From Desulfosporosinus hippei DSM 8344 (GTDB lineage: Bacteria; Bacillota; Desulfitobacteriia; Desulfitobacteriales; Desulfitobacteriaceae): a DNA stretch of 64,000 nt. Positions 27,681 through 36,620 of the stretch are shown in pieces (the first letter of the stretch is position 1; every line of letters begins with the position of its first letter). The notes beneath the pieces were generated by a model, which was not told where the DNA came from, did not search any database, and worked only from the letters and a program-made list of their open reading frames with translations. Location of the stretch: NCBI RefSeq assembly GCF_900100785.1, contig NZ_FNCP01000006.1:1-64000 (forward strand), given 5' to 3'. The position numbers and the translations under genes are program-made.

Positions 27681-29141
27681 TTACTCCATATTACCACTTT
27701 TTTCTTGGGATTTTGCCTTTTCCCAGAAAACATCCATCTGTTCAAGAGAAAGAAGCTCAAAATCAATCCCATTTTCTTTGCTTAACTCAACCATTTTCAA
27801 AAAGCGTCTCTGGAACTTATGTATAGTATCCCGTAAAACTTCTTCAGCATCAAGCTTTAAAAACCTAGAAAGATTAACGACTGCAAACAACAAATCACCG
27901 AACTCTTCACGAATTCCAACCTCATCAACTAAAGCATTCTCCAGCTCTTTTAATTCCTCCAGCACTTTAGCCCAAGGGCCTTCTATATCTGACCAATCAA
28001 ATCCTATTTTTCCTACTCTGCGTTGTGTAGAAGTCGCCAACATAAGAGCTGGTAAACCTTTGGGATCACTAAAGAAGTCAGACTCCTTATATGCCTTGTT
28101 CTGTTTCTCCTTTAATTTGATTTTATCCCAAGTAACAATGACGTCATCCGCGGTCTCTGCCCTTTCCTCTCCAAAAACATGAGGATGCCGACGAATCATT
28201 TTTTGAATAACTTCGCTCAAAACATCTTTAAGTCCAAAGGTACCTGCTTCAGTGGCAATCTGAGCATGAAAAACTACTTGCAATAGTAAGTCTCCCAACT
28301 CTTCGCACAAATTATACATATCTTGTTTCTCAATAGCATCGATAACTTCATAGCTTTCTTCAATTAAGTATTTCTTTAATGACTCATGAGTTTGTTCTCT
28401 ATCCCATGCACAACCTCCTTCCGAGCACAAAGTTTTCATTACTTTGGCCAACCTATTAAAAGAGGTGACCTCTGTATTGGGCGGTAAAACAATTGTTGTC
28501 AAATGATCGTATTCTCCATGATCCATTTCATAAAGCGGAAGCCTGTCAATATGTTCGTAGGTTGTCCCTAAGGCTTGGACAACATAAACCCCGGCATCAT
28601 CAGGATAGACTTCCATAAGATCCAATTTGACCTCAGAAGCAATTAATTTATTATACACTTGGGGAACAATGAGCCACTCCCGCCCCGTATGTTCGAAATC
28701 CTTAAGGGCACTATAGTTTATTATGGAGACTCCATCGATTGGGTCGAATTTCAAAACCCTAAAAATCTCATCCACAAAACTCATAGCTGGATGGATTACT
28801 ACATCATACTCTTGCGCAAGTCTTTCTCCAATTAGTTGTACAGTCTTTTCCGCAACCATGGGATGTCCGGGTACGGTATAGATAACCTCCGGGCTTTTAC
28901 TTAATTCCTGGCGTAGATGCTCAATTATCTTTTCATAGACTTCCTCAAACGTATTTTCCTTTGCATAGATTTTATCAAATGATTCTATACATACCCCTTC
29001 GGCCACTAATTCTTGCACACAAGGATGCTGATCTGTGCGCGCAAAGACTTTATTAGCACTACAGATACGTCGATAGTTTCCAAGGGTTAACTGCTCTAGC
29101 CCAGCCGGGCCTAACCCAATAACATGAAGACACGAAGACAT
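27681..29141 (-). CDS. mazG: Fused tetrapyrrole-methylase-like and MazG protein (YabN)
   Basis: Residues ~1-225 form a SAM-dependent methylase-like domain (HVIGLGPAGLEQLTLG; YTVPGHPMVAEKT), and the C-terminal half is a nucleotide pyrophosphohydrolase with tandem MazG repeats (YEVIDAIE...LCEELGDLLLQ and REEFGDLLFAVVNL). MazG hydrolyses non-canonical or alarmone nucleotides; the methylase substrate in YabN is not known. The ATG at 29141 has GAGGTGA upstream, giving 486 residues; a GTG four codons earlier is less likely. Confidence 0.95.
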   Translation of the reverse strand: MSSCLHVIGLGPAGLEQLTLGNYRRICSANKVFARTDQHPCVQELVAEGVCIESFDKIYAKENTFEEVYEKIIEHLRQELSKSPEVIYTVPGHPMVAEKTVQLIGERLAQEYDVVIHPAMSFVDEIFRVLKFDPIDGVSIINYSALKDFEHTGREWLIVPQVYNKLIASEVKLDLMEVYPDDAGVYVVQALGTTYEHIDRLPLYEMDHGEYDHLTTIVLPPNTEVTSFNRLAKVMKTLCSEGGCAWDREQTHESLKKYLIEESYEVIDAIEKQDMYNLCEELGDLLLQVVFHAQIATEAGTFGLKDVLSEVIQKMIRRHPHVFGEERAETADDVIVTWDKIKLKEKQNKAYKESDFFSDPKGLPALMLATSTQRRVGKIGFDWSDIEGPWAKVLEELKELENALVDEVGIREEFGDLLFAVVNLSRFLKLDAEEVLRDTIHKFQRRFLKMVELSKENGIDFELLSLEQMDVFWEKAKSQEKSGNME

Positions 29142-29301
29142 TTTCGGTATCACCTCTTATATATTTTACCACAAACTTTCTTGGTCAGTATAGCTAAATC
29201 ACTGGTCTTCCGCTTTACCGGCATGATATTAGGTCAAGAATGTGATGGAAATCCTGCTATTTATACACTAACAAGAATTGACCTGTGAGTTTACCTGATA
29301 T

Positions 29302-29326
29302 AAAAAAAAAGCGGTGAGACCGCTTT
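29302..29326 (-). terminator. Strong terminator between spoVT and mazG
   Basis: Minus-strand AAAGCGGT pairs with ACCGCTTT around CTC and is followed by a long T-run. It lies ~170 bp after the spoVT stop and 160 bp before mazG, so it ends spoVT transcription or attenuates entry into mazG. Confidence 0.92.
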
Positions 29327-29495
29327 GTCAAAGTTTATGACATCTACTGCAATGGGATTTTCCCAGATTTTATGGAGAACCAGTCATTCTAAGGCGATTT
29401 ATCCTTAGCACCTGGGGGTTGCGCCTTTAGTATGTTGAAAATCTCCTATGCCTAATATAGTCCACGATAACTATGTAAGTCTATGGAATTATGTT
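29327..29495 (-). ncRNA. Candidate structured RNA between spoVT and mazG
   Basis: This ~170-nt stretch has no credible reading frame but shows nested pairing on the minus strand: TCTCC/GGAGA (29442-29446 with 29374-29378) closes a 10/11-nt internal loop around the stem CTAAGGCG/CGCCTTTAG (29389-29396 with 29422-29430), and another hairpin GGGAAAATCCC lies at ~29354-29364. It ends at the strong terminator. It could be a long spoVT 3' UTR, a leader of mazG or a separate sRNA of ~190 nt; no known motif is recognised. Confidence 0.35.
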
Positions 29496-30056
29496 TTATT
29501 GTTCCATTTGTTTGGCTAAGAATCCGGCAGCGGTCTCTACCAATTTAACTTCCAAGTCACCCATCTTCATATTAGCATCTTTGGACATTAGTATCACTGC
29601 ACCAATTGGATCCCCTTGGGTAATAATAGGTGCAACTACTTCACTCGTAACTTTGCATTCCTCATCCTCATTATCTGGGCATGTTTTACAAGAGGCATGT
29701 TCTCCTGCTATACCTATTTGTATAGTCTTTCTTTCTTCCATTGCTTGTTCTACCGCCGGGCCAATTGCTTTATTCAGATACTCTTTCTTTGATGCCCCAG
29801 AGACGGCGATAATTGTATCTCGGTCAGTGATACAAGTTATATGCCCCGTCGCCTCAAATAATGAGTCTGCATATTCCTTGGCAAACTCTCCCAATTCGCG
29901 GATAGGGGAATATTTTTTTAATATCACTTCTCCTTCCCGATCAACAAAAATCTCTAACGGATCTCCTTCTCGAATACGAAGAGTCCGACGAATTTCTTTT
30001 GGTATAACGACACGACCGAGGTCATCGATTCTTCTTACTATACCTGTTGCTTTCAT
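29496..30056 (-). CDS. spoVT: Stage V sporulation protein T
   Basis: SpoVT is a forespore regulator of sigma-G genes. The N-terminal AbrB-type swapped-hairpin DNA-binding domain (residues 1-50, MKATGIVRRIDDLGRVVIPK) is near-identical in pattern to the Bacillus protein; a GAF-like sensor domain follows and ends ETAAGFLAKQMEQ. In the GAF domain CKTCPDNEDEEC forms a three-cysteine cluster that the Bacillus protein lacks, a possible metal or redox site. It is downstream of the prsA-like gene and its terminator, with a candidate sigma-G promoter. Confidence 0.96.
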   Translation of the reverse strand: MKATGIVRRIDDLGRVVIPKEIRRTLRIREGDPLEIFVDREGEVILKKYSPIRELGEFAKEYADSLFEATGHITCITDRDTIIAVSGASKKEYLNKAIGPAVEQAMEERKTIQIGIAGEHASCKTCPDNEDEECKVTSEVVAPIITQGDPIGAVILMSKDANMKMGDLEVKLVETAAGFLAKQMEQ

Positions 30057-30141
30057 AGACGCACATTCCTCCTTTGTCGTTTTCGAATCTTATTTCGTCT
30101 TGTCCTTTTTGCTTCTGTAGTTTTATTTGTAAATTCAATGA

Positions 30142-30171
30142 TAGTATATATCTAGGGATTGCCAATTATTC
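30142..30171 (-). promoter_or_regulatory. Candidate sigma-G promoter of spoVT
   Basis: Minus-strand GAATA (30167-30171) and TATACTA (30142-30148) are 18 bp apart and fit GMATR / CATNNTA with one mismatch in the -10. spoVT is sigma-G dependent in Bacillus subtilis. The start would be ~80 nt before the ATG. Confidence 0.35.
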
Positions 30172-30184
30172 ATTATTTTCCAAT

Positions 30185-30222
30185 GTAAAACAAAAGAAGG
30201 CATCTTTACAATGCCTTCTTTC
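30185..30222 (-). terminator. Terminator after the foldase gene
   Basis: Minus-strand AAGAAGGCAT pairs perfectly with ATGCCTTCTT around a 7-nt loop and is followed by TTGTTTTAC. It lies 12 bp after the foldase stop codon. Confidence 0.85.
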
Positions 30223-30232
30223 CCCGGTTTTC

Positions 30233-31174
30233 CTAGCTTATTGGCTTATATCCTTGGGAATACTCTATTTTTGCATTTTTACGAAGATCGTCAAAATAGG
30301 TCTGAAACTTTGCGTCTTTAGCTTGGTTCAAGGCGTCCTGTCCTACTTGACCCTTCACCTTTTCGTATTCTGGAGCCGCTGCAGGTGTATGAGCTTCAAC
30401 TTTAATTACATGATACCCAAATTCGGTTTTCACAGGTGTTGTTGAATAAGTTCCTACTTTTTGAGCAAAAGCCGCAGTTTCAAATTCAGGAACCATTTTT
30501 CCCTTTGTAAAAGATCCCAAATCCCCGCCAGACTCTTTAGCCCCTGTTTCAATGGACTTTTCTTTAGCAAGCTCTTCGAAATTAACGCCCGTATCTAATT
30601 GAGCGATGATTGCTTTGGCTTCATCTTCAGTTTTAACTAAAATATGCCGAGCCTTTACACTTTCAGGTTGACTGTAATAGGCAATATTTTGATCATAAAA
30701 AGATTTAATATCTGCATCACTCACTGTAACATCATTGGTAATTTTTCCGTAAACTGCCAAAAAGTTTCGTAATTCAGTTTCTGACATCCCTTGTTGTTTA
30801 AGAGTATCTTGAAATGTCGCTTCATCACCCATGTTCTTCTTAATAGTTTCCTCTTGCTCTTTTACTTTTTCATCCTCTGGATTAAGGGCGAGCTTTTTAA
30901 CCTCTTGGGCCATTAGCTCCCCTTCGACCATACGATCTAACAATTGACTCTTGATCTGGGGTAATGCTTGTTTTCCTTGGTCAGTATCGAATTTCATACC
31001 CTGTTTTTCATAAATTTTTTGGGCCTCTTCAACACGAGCATCATAATCTTTCACTAAGATTGGATTTTCGTTAACTTTAACTGCCCATTTACCTCCAACC
31101 AGCGAAGAGCACCCCGTGGTCACAAGCATCAATGCCAGCACTCCATAAATCAACCCAACACGGGACCTTCTCAT
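30233..31174 (-). CDS. PrsA/SurA-like peptidyl-prolyl isomerase lipoprotein
   Basis: An extracytoplasmic foldase that assists protein folding after export. The N terminus has a lipoprotein-like signal (RRSRVG, hydrophobic core, TTGC at about residue 22), followed by a SurA_N-type helical region and a parvulin domain (about residues 170-260) with VKARHILVKTEDEA, GGDLGSFTKGKMVPEFE and FGYHVIKVE. The ATG at 31174 has AAAGGGTG upstream, giving 313 residues. It lies just downstream of mfd (38 bp), an arrangement common in clostridial relatives; Bacillus lacks a foldase here. Confidence 0.92.
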   Translation of the reverse strand: MRRSRVGLIYGVLALMLVTTGCSSLVGGKWAVKVNENPILVKDYDARVEEAQKIYEKQGMKFDTDQGKQALPQIKSQLLDRMVEGELMAQEVKKLALNPEDEKVKEQEETIKKNMGDEATFQDTLKQQGMSETELRNFLAVYGKITNDVTVSDADIKSFYDQNIAYYSQPESVKARHILVKTEDEAKAIIAQLDTGVNFEELAKEKSIETGAKESGGDLGSFTKGKMVPEFETAAFAQKVGTYSTTPVKTEFGYHVIKVEAHTPAAAPEYEKVKGQVGQDALNQAKDAKFQTYFDDLRKNAKIEYSQGYKPIS

Positions 31175-31212
31175 ATAGACACACCCTTTCAATTAGACGT
31201 GAGAATAGTATA

Positions 31213-34200
31213 TCAAGGAGTTGTCCTTGAAGCAATGTCGCAAAATGTCGAGAGTACCCTGCGAACTGCCTCAATGGCTGCTTCTTGACCAAGGGTTCGA
31301 ATACGTATCTTGCACTCTAGATTTCCATTAGGCATAGTTTTAAACGACAACGGATAGGGGGATGCTGACGCCACGGACATCAGATGTTCACCGGTCAAGA
31401 AGTCAATATTAGCTAAGAAACGCAGACTAACGTTTTGTTTGGCCTGCTGGATTTGCTCGATTTTCAACGAACCAGCCAATAATTTTATGCGAATAATTTC
31501 AATAAGGTGTTCCACTTCTCGGGGAGGGGTTCCAAAACGATCGACCAGTTCATCCACCATCTCACTAAGTTGACCCTCATCACGCACCATAGCTAAGCGT
31601 TGATACAATGATGCTTTAGTTTGATTATCAGCAACATAGGTATCCGGTAAATAAGCATCCACTTGCAGCTCAATGCTGGGTTCTATGGCCTCTTCAACTT
31701 TCTCCCCACGAAGTTCCTGAACTGCTTCTTTTAGCATCTGACTGTACATTTCAAATCCTACAGCAGCCAAATGCCCGTGCTGCTGAGCACCAATTAAATT
31801 CCCAGCACCCCGAATTTCCAAATCTCGCATTGCTATCTTAAAACCTGCTCCATATTCTGTGAACTCACGTATAGCAGCCAAGCGTTTTTCGGCAATTTCT
31901 GTAAGAACCTTTTGAGGCTTATACAAAAGATAAGTATAAGCTTTACGATTGGACCGTCCAACCCTCCCTCGCAGTTGATAAAGTTGAGATAATCCAAAAT
32001 GATCTGCCTCATCAATAATCAAAGTATTGGCGTTAGGCATATCCAGCCCTGTTTCAATAATTGTTGTGGATACCAAGACATCCATTTCATGTTCTAGAAA
32101 ATCCAGCATAACTTTTTCTAATTCTCTTTCGCGCATTTGCCCATGGGCTACTCCAAACCTCGCTTCAGGCACTAATTCACTCAAGAAACGGGTAACTTGA
32201 TCCATATCCTCAACTCGGTTATGCACATAGAAGACCTGTCCTCCGCGTTGGATTTCACGACGAATTGCCTCCCGTACCACATCAGCTCTAAATTCAGTAA
32301 CATAGGTTTGAACAGGATAACGCCCTTCCGGCGGGGTCTCGATAACACTCATATCCCGAACTCCCACGAGGGACATGTGCAAGGTTCTGGGGATTGGGGT
32401 TGCGGATAAAGTCAACACATCTACATTTCCTTTTAGGGTTTTAAGTTTTTCTTTGTGTGCAACTCCAAAACGTTGCTCCTCATCGATTACCAATAACCCT
32501 AAATCATTGAATTTAACGGCTTCTGAAAGGATACGATGTGTCCCCACTATTATGTCAATCTTCCCATCTGTGAGTCCCTTAATTATTTCCTTTTGTTCCT
32601 TCTGTGAACGAAAACGGCTTAGCATCTCTATGCTTATCGGATACCCAATAAAGCGTTCTTTAAAGGTATTGAAATGTTGTTGAGCTAGAATTGTGGTAGG
32701 AACAAGTACCGCTACTTGTTTGCTATCCATCACAGCCTTAAAGGCCGCTCGAAGAGCAACTTCTGTTTTTCCGTAGCCAACATCTCCACAAAGCAACCGA
32801 TCCATAGGTCGTGAACGCATCATATCTGACTTGACATCGACAATACTCTGGAGTTGATCTGGGGTTTCAACGTAGGGAAACTTCTCTTCAAATTCATTTT
32901 GCCAGACATTATCCTGGGAAAAAGCATAACCTTTAATAGCTTCTCTTTGAGCATATAGCTTTACCAGATCAATAGCCATTTCCTTGACAGCACTTCTTGT
33001 CTTCTTCTTGACTTTATACCATTCTGAACCGCCAAGTTTGTAAAGCTTCGGCAAAGTTTCCCCGGCACTCCCCAAATACTTCTGAAGGAGATGGAGCTGG
33101 TCTAAAGGAACATAAAGCCGGTCTTCCCCAGCATAACGAATCCCAAAATAGTCTTTGGCAATGCCACCTACTTCTAACCGTTCAATACCTGTAAATTGAC
33201 CTATTCCATGATGAACATGAACTACAAAGTCTCCGGGCTTAAGATCCGATACAAAAACATTCTTCGGAACCGGTGCGTTTGGTTTTTTTCCAGCAGCCTT
33301 ACTCTCTCGTTTATAGATTTCTGCTTCGGTCAGAATAACAAGTTTCCCCAGAGGCAACTCGAAGCCCTGATCAAGAGAATATGGATAGATATAGACATTT
33401 CCTTCTTCAACTGGATCCTGCAGCTCTTTACGAGCTGCAGTTACTCCTCTATCCTTCAGGCCTTGAATCAACCGTTCAACATGATCCTCATCTCCAACAA
33501 ATAGCGCAACCACGTTCCCTGCATCCTTGCGATGTACAATCTCATCAACCAATTTACTTGTTTTTCCCATAAAACCTGTTAGAGGTCGAGCATTAAGGTT
33601 AAAAATTCGCTTGGGAGAAAGCCCAGGCGCCTGCCTGAGGAGAGTAGAAAGTCCAATCAAGGGATGGTGCTCTCCAAACTTCAATAGCTCCTCGTAAGCA
33701 ATATATTGTGACTCTGGGTGAACAATTCCTTCTCCATTTTCCAATTGTTGTGTGAAATCCAATAAACGCTCATTGGCTTGAAACTCCAACTGTTCTTTTA
33801 GACGCAGTGGCTCATCCAGTACAATAAAATGGTCATTGGAAAGATATGAGAAAAAGGGAACGAGTGGTGTATTGACTAAACTTAAAAATGGATAAACATT
33901 TTCATCCAGAATCCCCTGTTCAAGGCGTTCTACTAAGAAATCAACTTTATTTTGTAGGTGCTCAGCGGCTTCTTTTCGCCCTGAGCGCTGCAACCGTCCA
34001 GTGGTTTTGCGAGCCTCAGCCCGGATGGCATATCGAAGTTCTCCTAACTCCTCCTTGGTAATGATATATTCCATAGCAGGAGAAACTGAGACCTTGTTCA
34101 TCGAACCGGTAGATTTCTGATTTCCTAAATCAAAGGTTCGGATTGAATCCACTTCATCATCAAAAAACTCAACTCGTACAGCCCCGCCATCCAAGGGGGC

Positions 34201-34755
34201 AATATCCAAGATTCCGCCCCTTAAAGCAAATTGCCCCTGTCCTTCTACAGTCTCTACTCGTTCATATCCTCCGGTAATAAGTAAGGACAGAATGTCAGAC
34301 AAGTTGTACCTTTGGCTAATTTCAAACGTCAAAGTAAACTCCCTCCACCGTGAAGAAGGGAATAAGAGACGTTCAACAGCAAGGACAGAAGCGACTACGG
34401 TACATTTTGGGTCATGTGACAATCGATTTAATACACGAATTCTTTCGGAGGTAGTTTCTTTGCTTCTACCCAATATTTCAAAAGGAAGCCATTCAGTAGT
34501 TGGCAGATGTATAACAGTCTGATCTGAACACCATGTCCGCAGATCATTAACCCACTTTTGAGCTTGCTCCTCTGAATATGTCAAAATCAACCCCGGCCTT
34601 GATCTTTGAAAAATCTGAGAGACAAACGCTGCCTTTTGACTTCCTGTTAAATCATAAATCATTTGGGGCCATTCTCTATGACTTAAGGATTGATTAATCT
34701 CCTTAATATCGAGCCCCCGTCGCAGATAACTATGAATAGTATTCAAGATGTCCAT
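31213..34755 (-). CDS. mfd: Transcription-repair coupling factor
   Basis: Mfd displaces RNA polymerase stalled at DNA lesions and recruits UvrA. The 1180-residue protein has the UvrB-like N-terminal region, the CarD-like polymerase-interaction domain (near PGDFVVHVHHGIGQFTGIERL, about residue 505) and the translocase with Walker A LLCGDVGYGKTEVALRAAFK, DEEQRFGV, and helicase motifs to TIIETGLDMPNANTLI. A TRCF C-terminal domain follows. Length and motifs are normal. Order fin-mfd-spoVT is as in Bacillus subtilis. Confidence 0.98.
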   Translation of the reverse strand: MDILNTIHSYLRRGLDIKEINQSLSHREWPQMIYDLTGSQKAAFVSQIFQRSRPGLILTYSEEQAQKWVNDLRTWCSDQTVIHLPTTEWLPFEILGRSKETTSERIRVLNRLSHDPKCTVVASVLAVERLLFPSSRWREFTLTFEISQRYNLSDILSLLITGGYERVETVEGQGQFALRGGILDIAPLDGGAVRVEFFDDEVDSIRTFDLGNQKSTGSMNKVSVSPAMEYIITKEELGELRYAIRAEARKTTGRLQRSGRKEAAEHLQNKVDFLVERLEQGILDENVYPFLSLVNTPLVPFFSYLSNDHFIVLDEPLRLKEQLEFQANERLLDFTQQLENGEGIVHPESQYIAYEELLKFGEHHPLIGLSTLLRQAPGLSPKRIFNLNARPLTGFMGKTSKLVDEIVHRKDAGNVVALFVGDEDHVERLIQGLKDRGVTAARKELQDPVEEGNVYIYPYSLDQGFELPLGKLVILTEAEIYKRESKAAGKKPNAPVPKNVFVSDLKPGDFVVHVHHGIGQFTGIERLEVGGIAKDYFGIRYAGEDRLYVPLDQLHLLQKYLGSAGETLPKLYKLGGSEWYKVKKKTRSAVKEMAIDLVKLYAQREAIKGYAFSQDNVWQNEFEEKFPYVETPDQLQSIVDVKSDMMRSRPMDRLLCGDVGYGKTEVALRAAFKAVMDSKQVAVLVPTTILAQQHFNTFKERFIGYPISIEMLSRFRSQKEQKEIIKGLTDGKIDIIVGTHRILSEAVKFNDLGLLVIDEEQRFGVAHKEKLKTLKGNVDVLTLSATPIPRTLHMSLVGVRDMSVIETPPEGRYPVQTYVTEFRADVVREAIRREIQRGGQVFYVHNRVEDMDQVTRFLSELVPEARFGVAHGQMRERELEKVMLDFLEHEMDVLVSTTIIETGLDMPNANTLIIDEADHFGLSQLYQLRGRVGRSNRKAYTYLLYKPQKVLTEIAEKRLAAIREFTEYGAGFKIAMRDLEIRGAGNLIGAQQHGHLAAVGFEMYSQMLKEAVQELRGEKVEEAIEPSIELQVDAYLPDTYVADNQTKASLYQRLAMVRDEGQLSEMVDELVDRFGTPPREVEHLIEIIRIKLLAGSLKIEQIQQAKQNVSLRFLANIDFLTGEHLMSVASASPYPLSFKTMPNGNLECKIRIRTLGQEAAIEAVRRVLSTFCDIASRTTP

Positions 34756-34824
34756 CCTTTCGGGTATTAAAGAAACTTAGCTAGAGTTCATTATTAATAA
34801 CAATTTATTCTCTTTACGACATTC

Positions 34825-34899
34825 AAAAAAGATGAACGCCCGCTCAAGGGCCCCCATTTACCAGCCCTAACGCCAATCATAGCTGCGGCTGCGTTCATC
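34825..34899 (-). terminator. Large branched terminator between fin and mfd
   Basis: On the minus strand GATGAACGC pairs with GCGTTCATC at the base, CCGC pairs with GCGG inside, and AGGGC with GCCCT forms an apical hairpin; six Ts follow. The ~50-nt interior is larger than needed for termination. It lies 47 bp after the fin stop codon. Confidence 0.82.
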
Positions 34900-34945
34900 A
34901 ACATTTTATTCTACCTAGTCTCTAAACATGATCTAGGATTTAAGA

Positions 34946-35122
34946 TTAATGGTATACATTGCGCGGCTTAGTTTCCATATCATGCAAACAATCCGTACAA
35001 AGAGCATAGGCTACGTTACCAATGATATCCATTATAGGATCCGAGTTATTGCCGGTCAAGTCATTTAATTCAATCTCACCAATAATTCGATCACAAGCAT
35101 GACAAACCTTAAAGATTTTCAT
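34946..35122 (-). CDS. fin: Anti-sigma-F factor Fin
   Basis: Fin (YabK) binds core RNA polymerase and shuts down sigma-F, allowing the change to sigma-G in the forespore. The 58-residue protein has two CxxC pairs, CHAC near the start and CTDC near residue 42, forming the zinc-binding scaffold of the family. The ATG at 35122 is preferred; a GTG four codons upstream overlaps the GGGAGG ribosome site. It lies between pth and mfd as in Bacillus, with a candidate sigma-F promoter directly upstream. Confidence 0.92.
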   Translation of the reverse strand: MKIFKVCHACDRIIGEIELNDLTGNNSDPIMDIIGNVAYALCTDCLHDMETKPRNVYH

Positions 35123-35146
35123 CCCGTAATTCACCTCCCTAGCTAG

Positions 35147-35176
35147 TAGAATTACCCCTAGGATAGGAGGTTATAC
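35147..35176 (-). promoter_or_regulatory. Candidate sigma-F promoter of fin
   Basis: Minus-strand GTATA (35172-35176) and GGTAATTCTA (35147-35156) are 15 bp apart and fit the sigma-F consensus GYATA / GGNNANANTR with one mismatch. The site lies in the short gap between pth and fin. fin is sigma-F controlled in Bacillus subtilis. Confidence 0.5.
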
Positions 35177-35183
35177 TTTGATC

Positions 35184-35741
35184 CTACCGATGATACAAAT
35201 TCATGGCCCGACTATATTCCTCTTTTATCCATAAATAGCTAGCTTTTTCAGCCCTTTCTAATACATCATCCAACATCTGCGATTCATCATTTGAAAAAGG
35301 AGCAAGGACGTATCGGGCAGGATCCCACTCTTTTGGCGGACGACCAACCCCCAATTTAAGTCTCCATAACTTTTCAGAGCCTAGTTCGGCCTGAATAGAT
35401 TTAATACCATTATGCCCTCCTGCACTCCCTTGATCACGCAGACGGAGTTTTCCAAGGGGCAAATCCATATCATCTTGTACTATTAGTAAATCATTCAGCG
35501 GAATTTTATAAAATTTAGTAAGCTCAGCTACAGAACGTCCGCTTAAATTCATAAATGTTTGAGGCTTTAAGAGAAATAATCGTTCTCCCTCAATTTGCCC
35601 CTCTGCCACTAATCCTTGGAACTTGGAGCGAAATTGCAGATTATGAACCTCTGCAATAAGATCAATCAACAAAAAACCGATGTTATGGCGAGTCTCTTCG
35701 TATTGAACTCCAGGATTTCCCAGGCCCATGATGACCTTCAT
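35184..35741 (-). CDS. pth: Peptidyl-tRNA hydrolase
   Basis: Pth (SpoVC) releases tRNA from prematurely dropped peptidyl-tRNA. The 185-residue protein opens with [21 protein letters not shown], which includes the catalytic histidine at about residue 20, and has [40 protein letters not shown] motifs. It is divergent from the PRC-barrel gene. Unlike Bacillus, no ctc gene lies between prs and pth; the PRC-barrel gene is there instead. Confidence 0.97.
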   Translation of the reverse strand: MKVIMGLGNPGVQYEETRHNIGFLLIDLIAEVHNLQFRSKFQGLVAEGQIEGERLFLLKPQTFMNLSGRSVAELTKFYKIPLNDLLIVQDDMDLPLGKLRLRDQGSAGGHNGIKSIQAELGSEKLWRLKLGVGRPPKEWDPARYVLAPFSNDESQMLDDVLERAEKASYLWIKEEYSRAMNLYHR

Positions 35742-35831
35742 CTTATCTCCTCCAAAGCATATTCATGCCACACTTTGAATACATTCTTTAAGAATAGGAA
35801 ACGAATTCACACTAAATAGAGGGGGTGAACT

Positions 35832-36560
35832 ATGAAACCCAGCAGAAAATTTCTATCCTTACCCATTATTTCCCTCCAAGAAGGACAGCAGCTAGGCTAT
35901 GTAAAAAGCTTAATTCTTAATGCCAGCACAAAATCCCTTGCAGCAATTGTCGTAGACCCTAAGGGCTTTTTTAAGGATCAACGAATTATACCCTATTCAA
36001 AAGTCGTCAGCGTTGGCGACGATGCGATTACCATTAGCAAGGAGTCTCACGTTGAAAAAACCTCCAGCATGCCTGAGTTATTAGATTTAGTCAAGGAAAA
36101 GCTGACCATCATCGGAACAAAAATGGTCACAGAAACCGGGAAAACCCTTGGAACAGCAGAAGAGTATTATATTGATCCAAGTACCGGTAAAATAACAGAG
36201 ATTGAGATTTCCGGCGGCAAGTTAGAGGGCTTTCTTAATGGCAAGGCGTCTATTTCGGCAGATTACATTACCACTATCGGCCATGATGTTATTATAAGTC
36301 AAAAAGGAAGTGAAAATGCACTTAATGTATCAGACAAAGGCCTGAGTAATTCCTTTAAAAATCTCATTCATACAACATCCAGCCTAGCCTCCGACACCAC
36401 TCATACTATCAGTCATTATTTTAAAAAAGACAAGGTTAAATCTGTCTCTCAGCTCCCCGATACTAAAGAACTGGTCATTGTTCAGCAAGCCAGCCCAAAT
36501 CTTCCAATTGAGGAGGAAAACGTCTCAGAGGTGCCTACACCCAAAGACCCCCAGGGATAA
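35832..36560 (+). CDS. PRC-barrel domain protein
   Basis: One of few plus-strand genes. The 242-residue protein has two PRC-barrel-like repeats (about residues 5-75 and 88-155): LPIISLQEGQQLGYVKSLIL and LTIIGTKMVTETGKTLGTAE, each a small beta-barrel. There is no signal peptide or membrane helix. The Ser/Thr-rich C-terminal ~85 residues look disordered. Related proteins occur in clostridia and may bind RNA or be adaptor proteins; the function is not known. GGGGGTG precedes the ATG and a terminator overlaps its end. Confidence 0.88.
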   Translation: MKPSRKFLSLPIISLQEGQQLGYVKSLILNASTKSLAAIVVDPKGFFKDQRIIPYSKVVSVGDDAITISKESHVEKTSSMPELLDLVKEKLTIIGTKMVTETGKTLGTAEEYYIDPSTGKITEIEISGGKLEGFLNGKASISADYITTIGHDVIISQKGSENALNVSDKGLSNSFKNLIHTTSSLASDTTHTISHYFKKDKVKSVSQLPDTKELVIVQQASPNLPIEEENVSEVPTPKDPQG

Positions 36561-36580
36561 AGCCCCGGGGGCCTCTTTTT
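36548..36580 (+). terminator. Terminator of the PRC-barrel gene
   Basis: CCCCC-A-GGG pairs with CCC-C-GGGGG around the stop codon region and is followed by CCTCTTTTTATGTTTT on the plus strand. It may also weakly stop prs transcription from the other side. Confidence 0.75.
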
Positions 36581-36620
36581 ATGTTTTGGCTCTATTGCCT
36601 CAGACAATAGGTCCAACTTA

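Noticed and set aside
29491-30120. 209-codon plus-strand frame over spoVT
   Set aside because: Antisense to the full spoVT gene; low-complexity Ser/Ile composition typical of a shadow.
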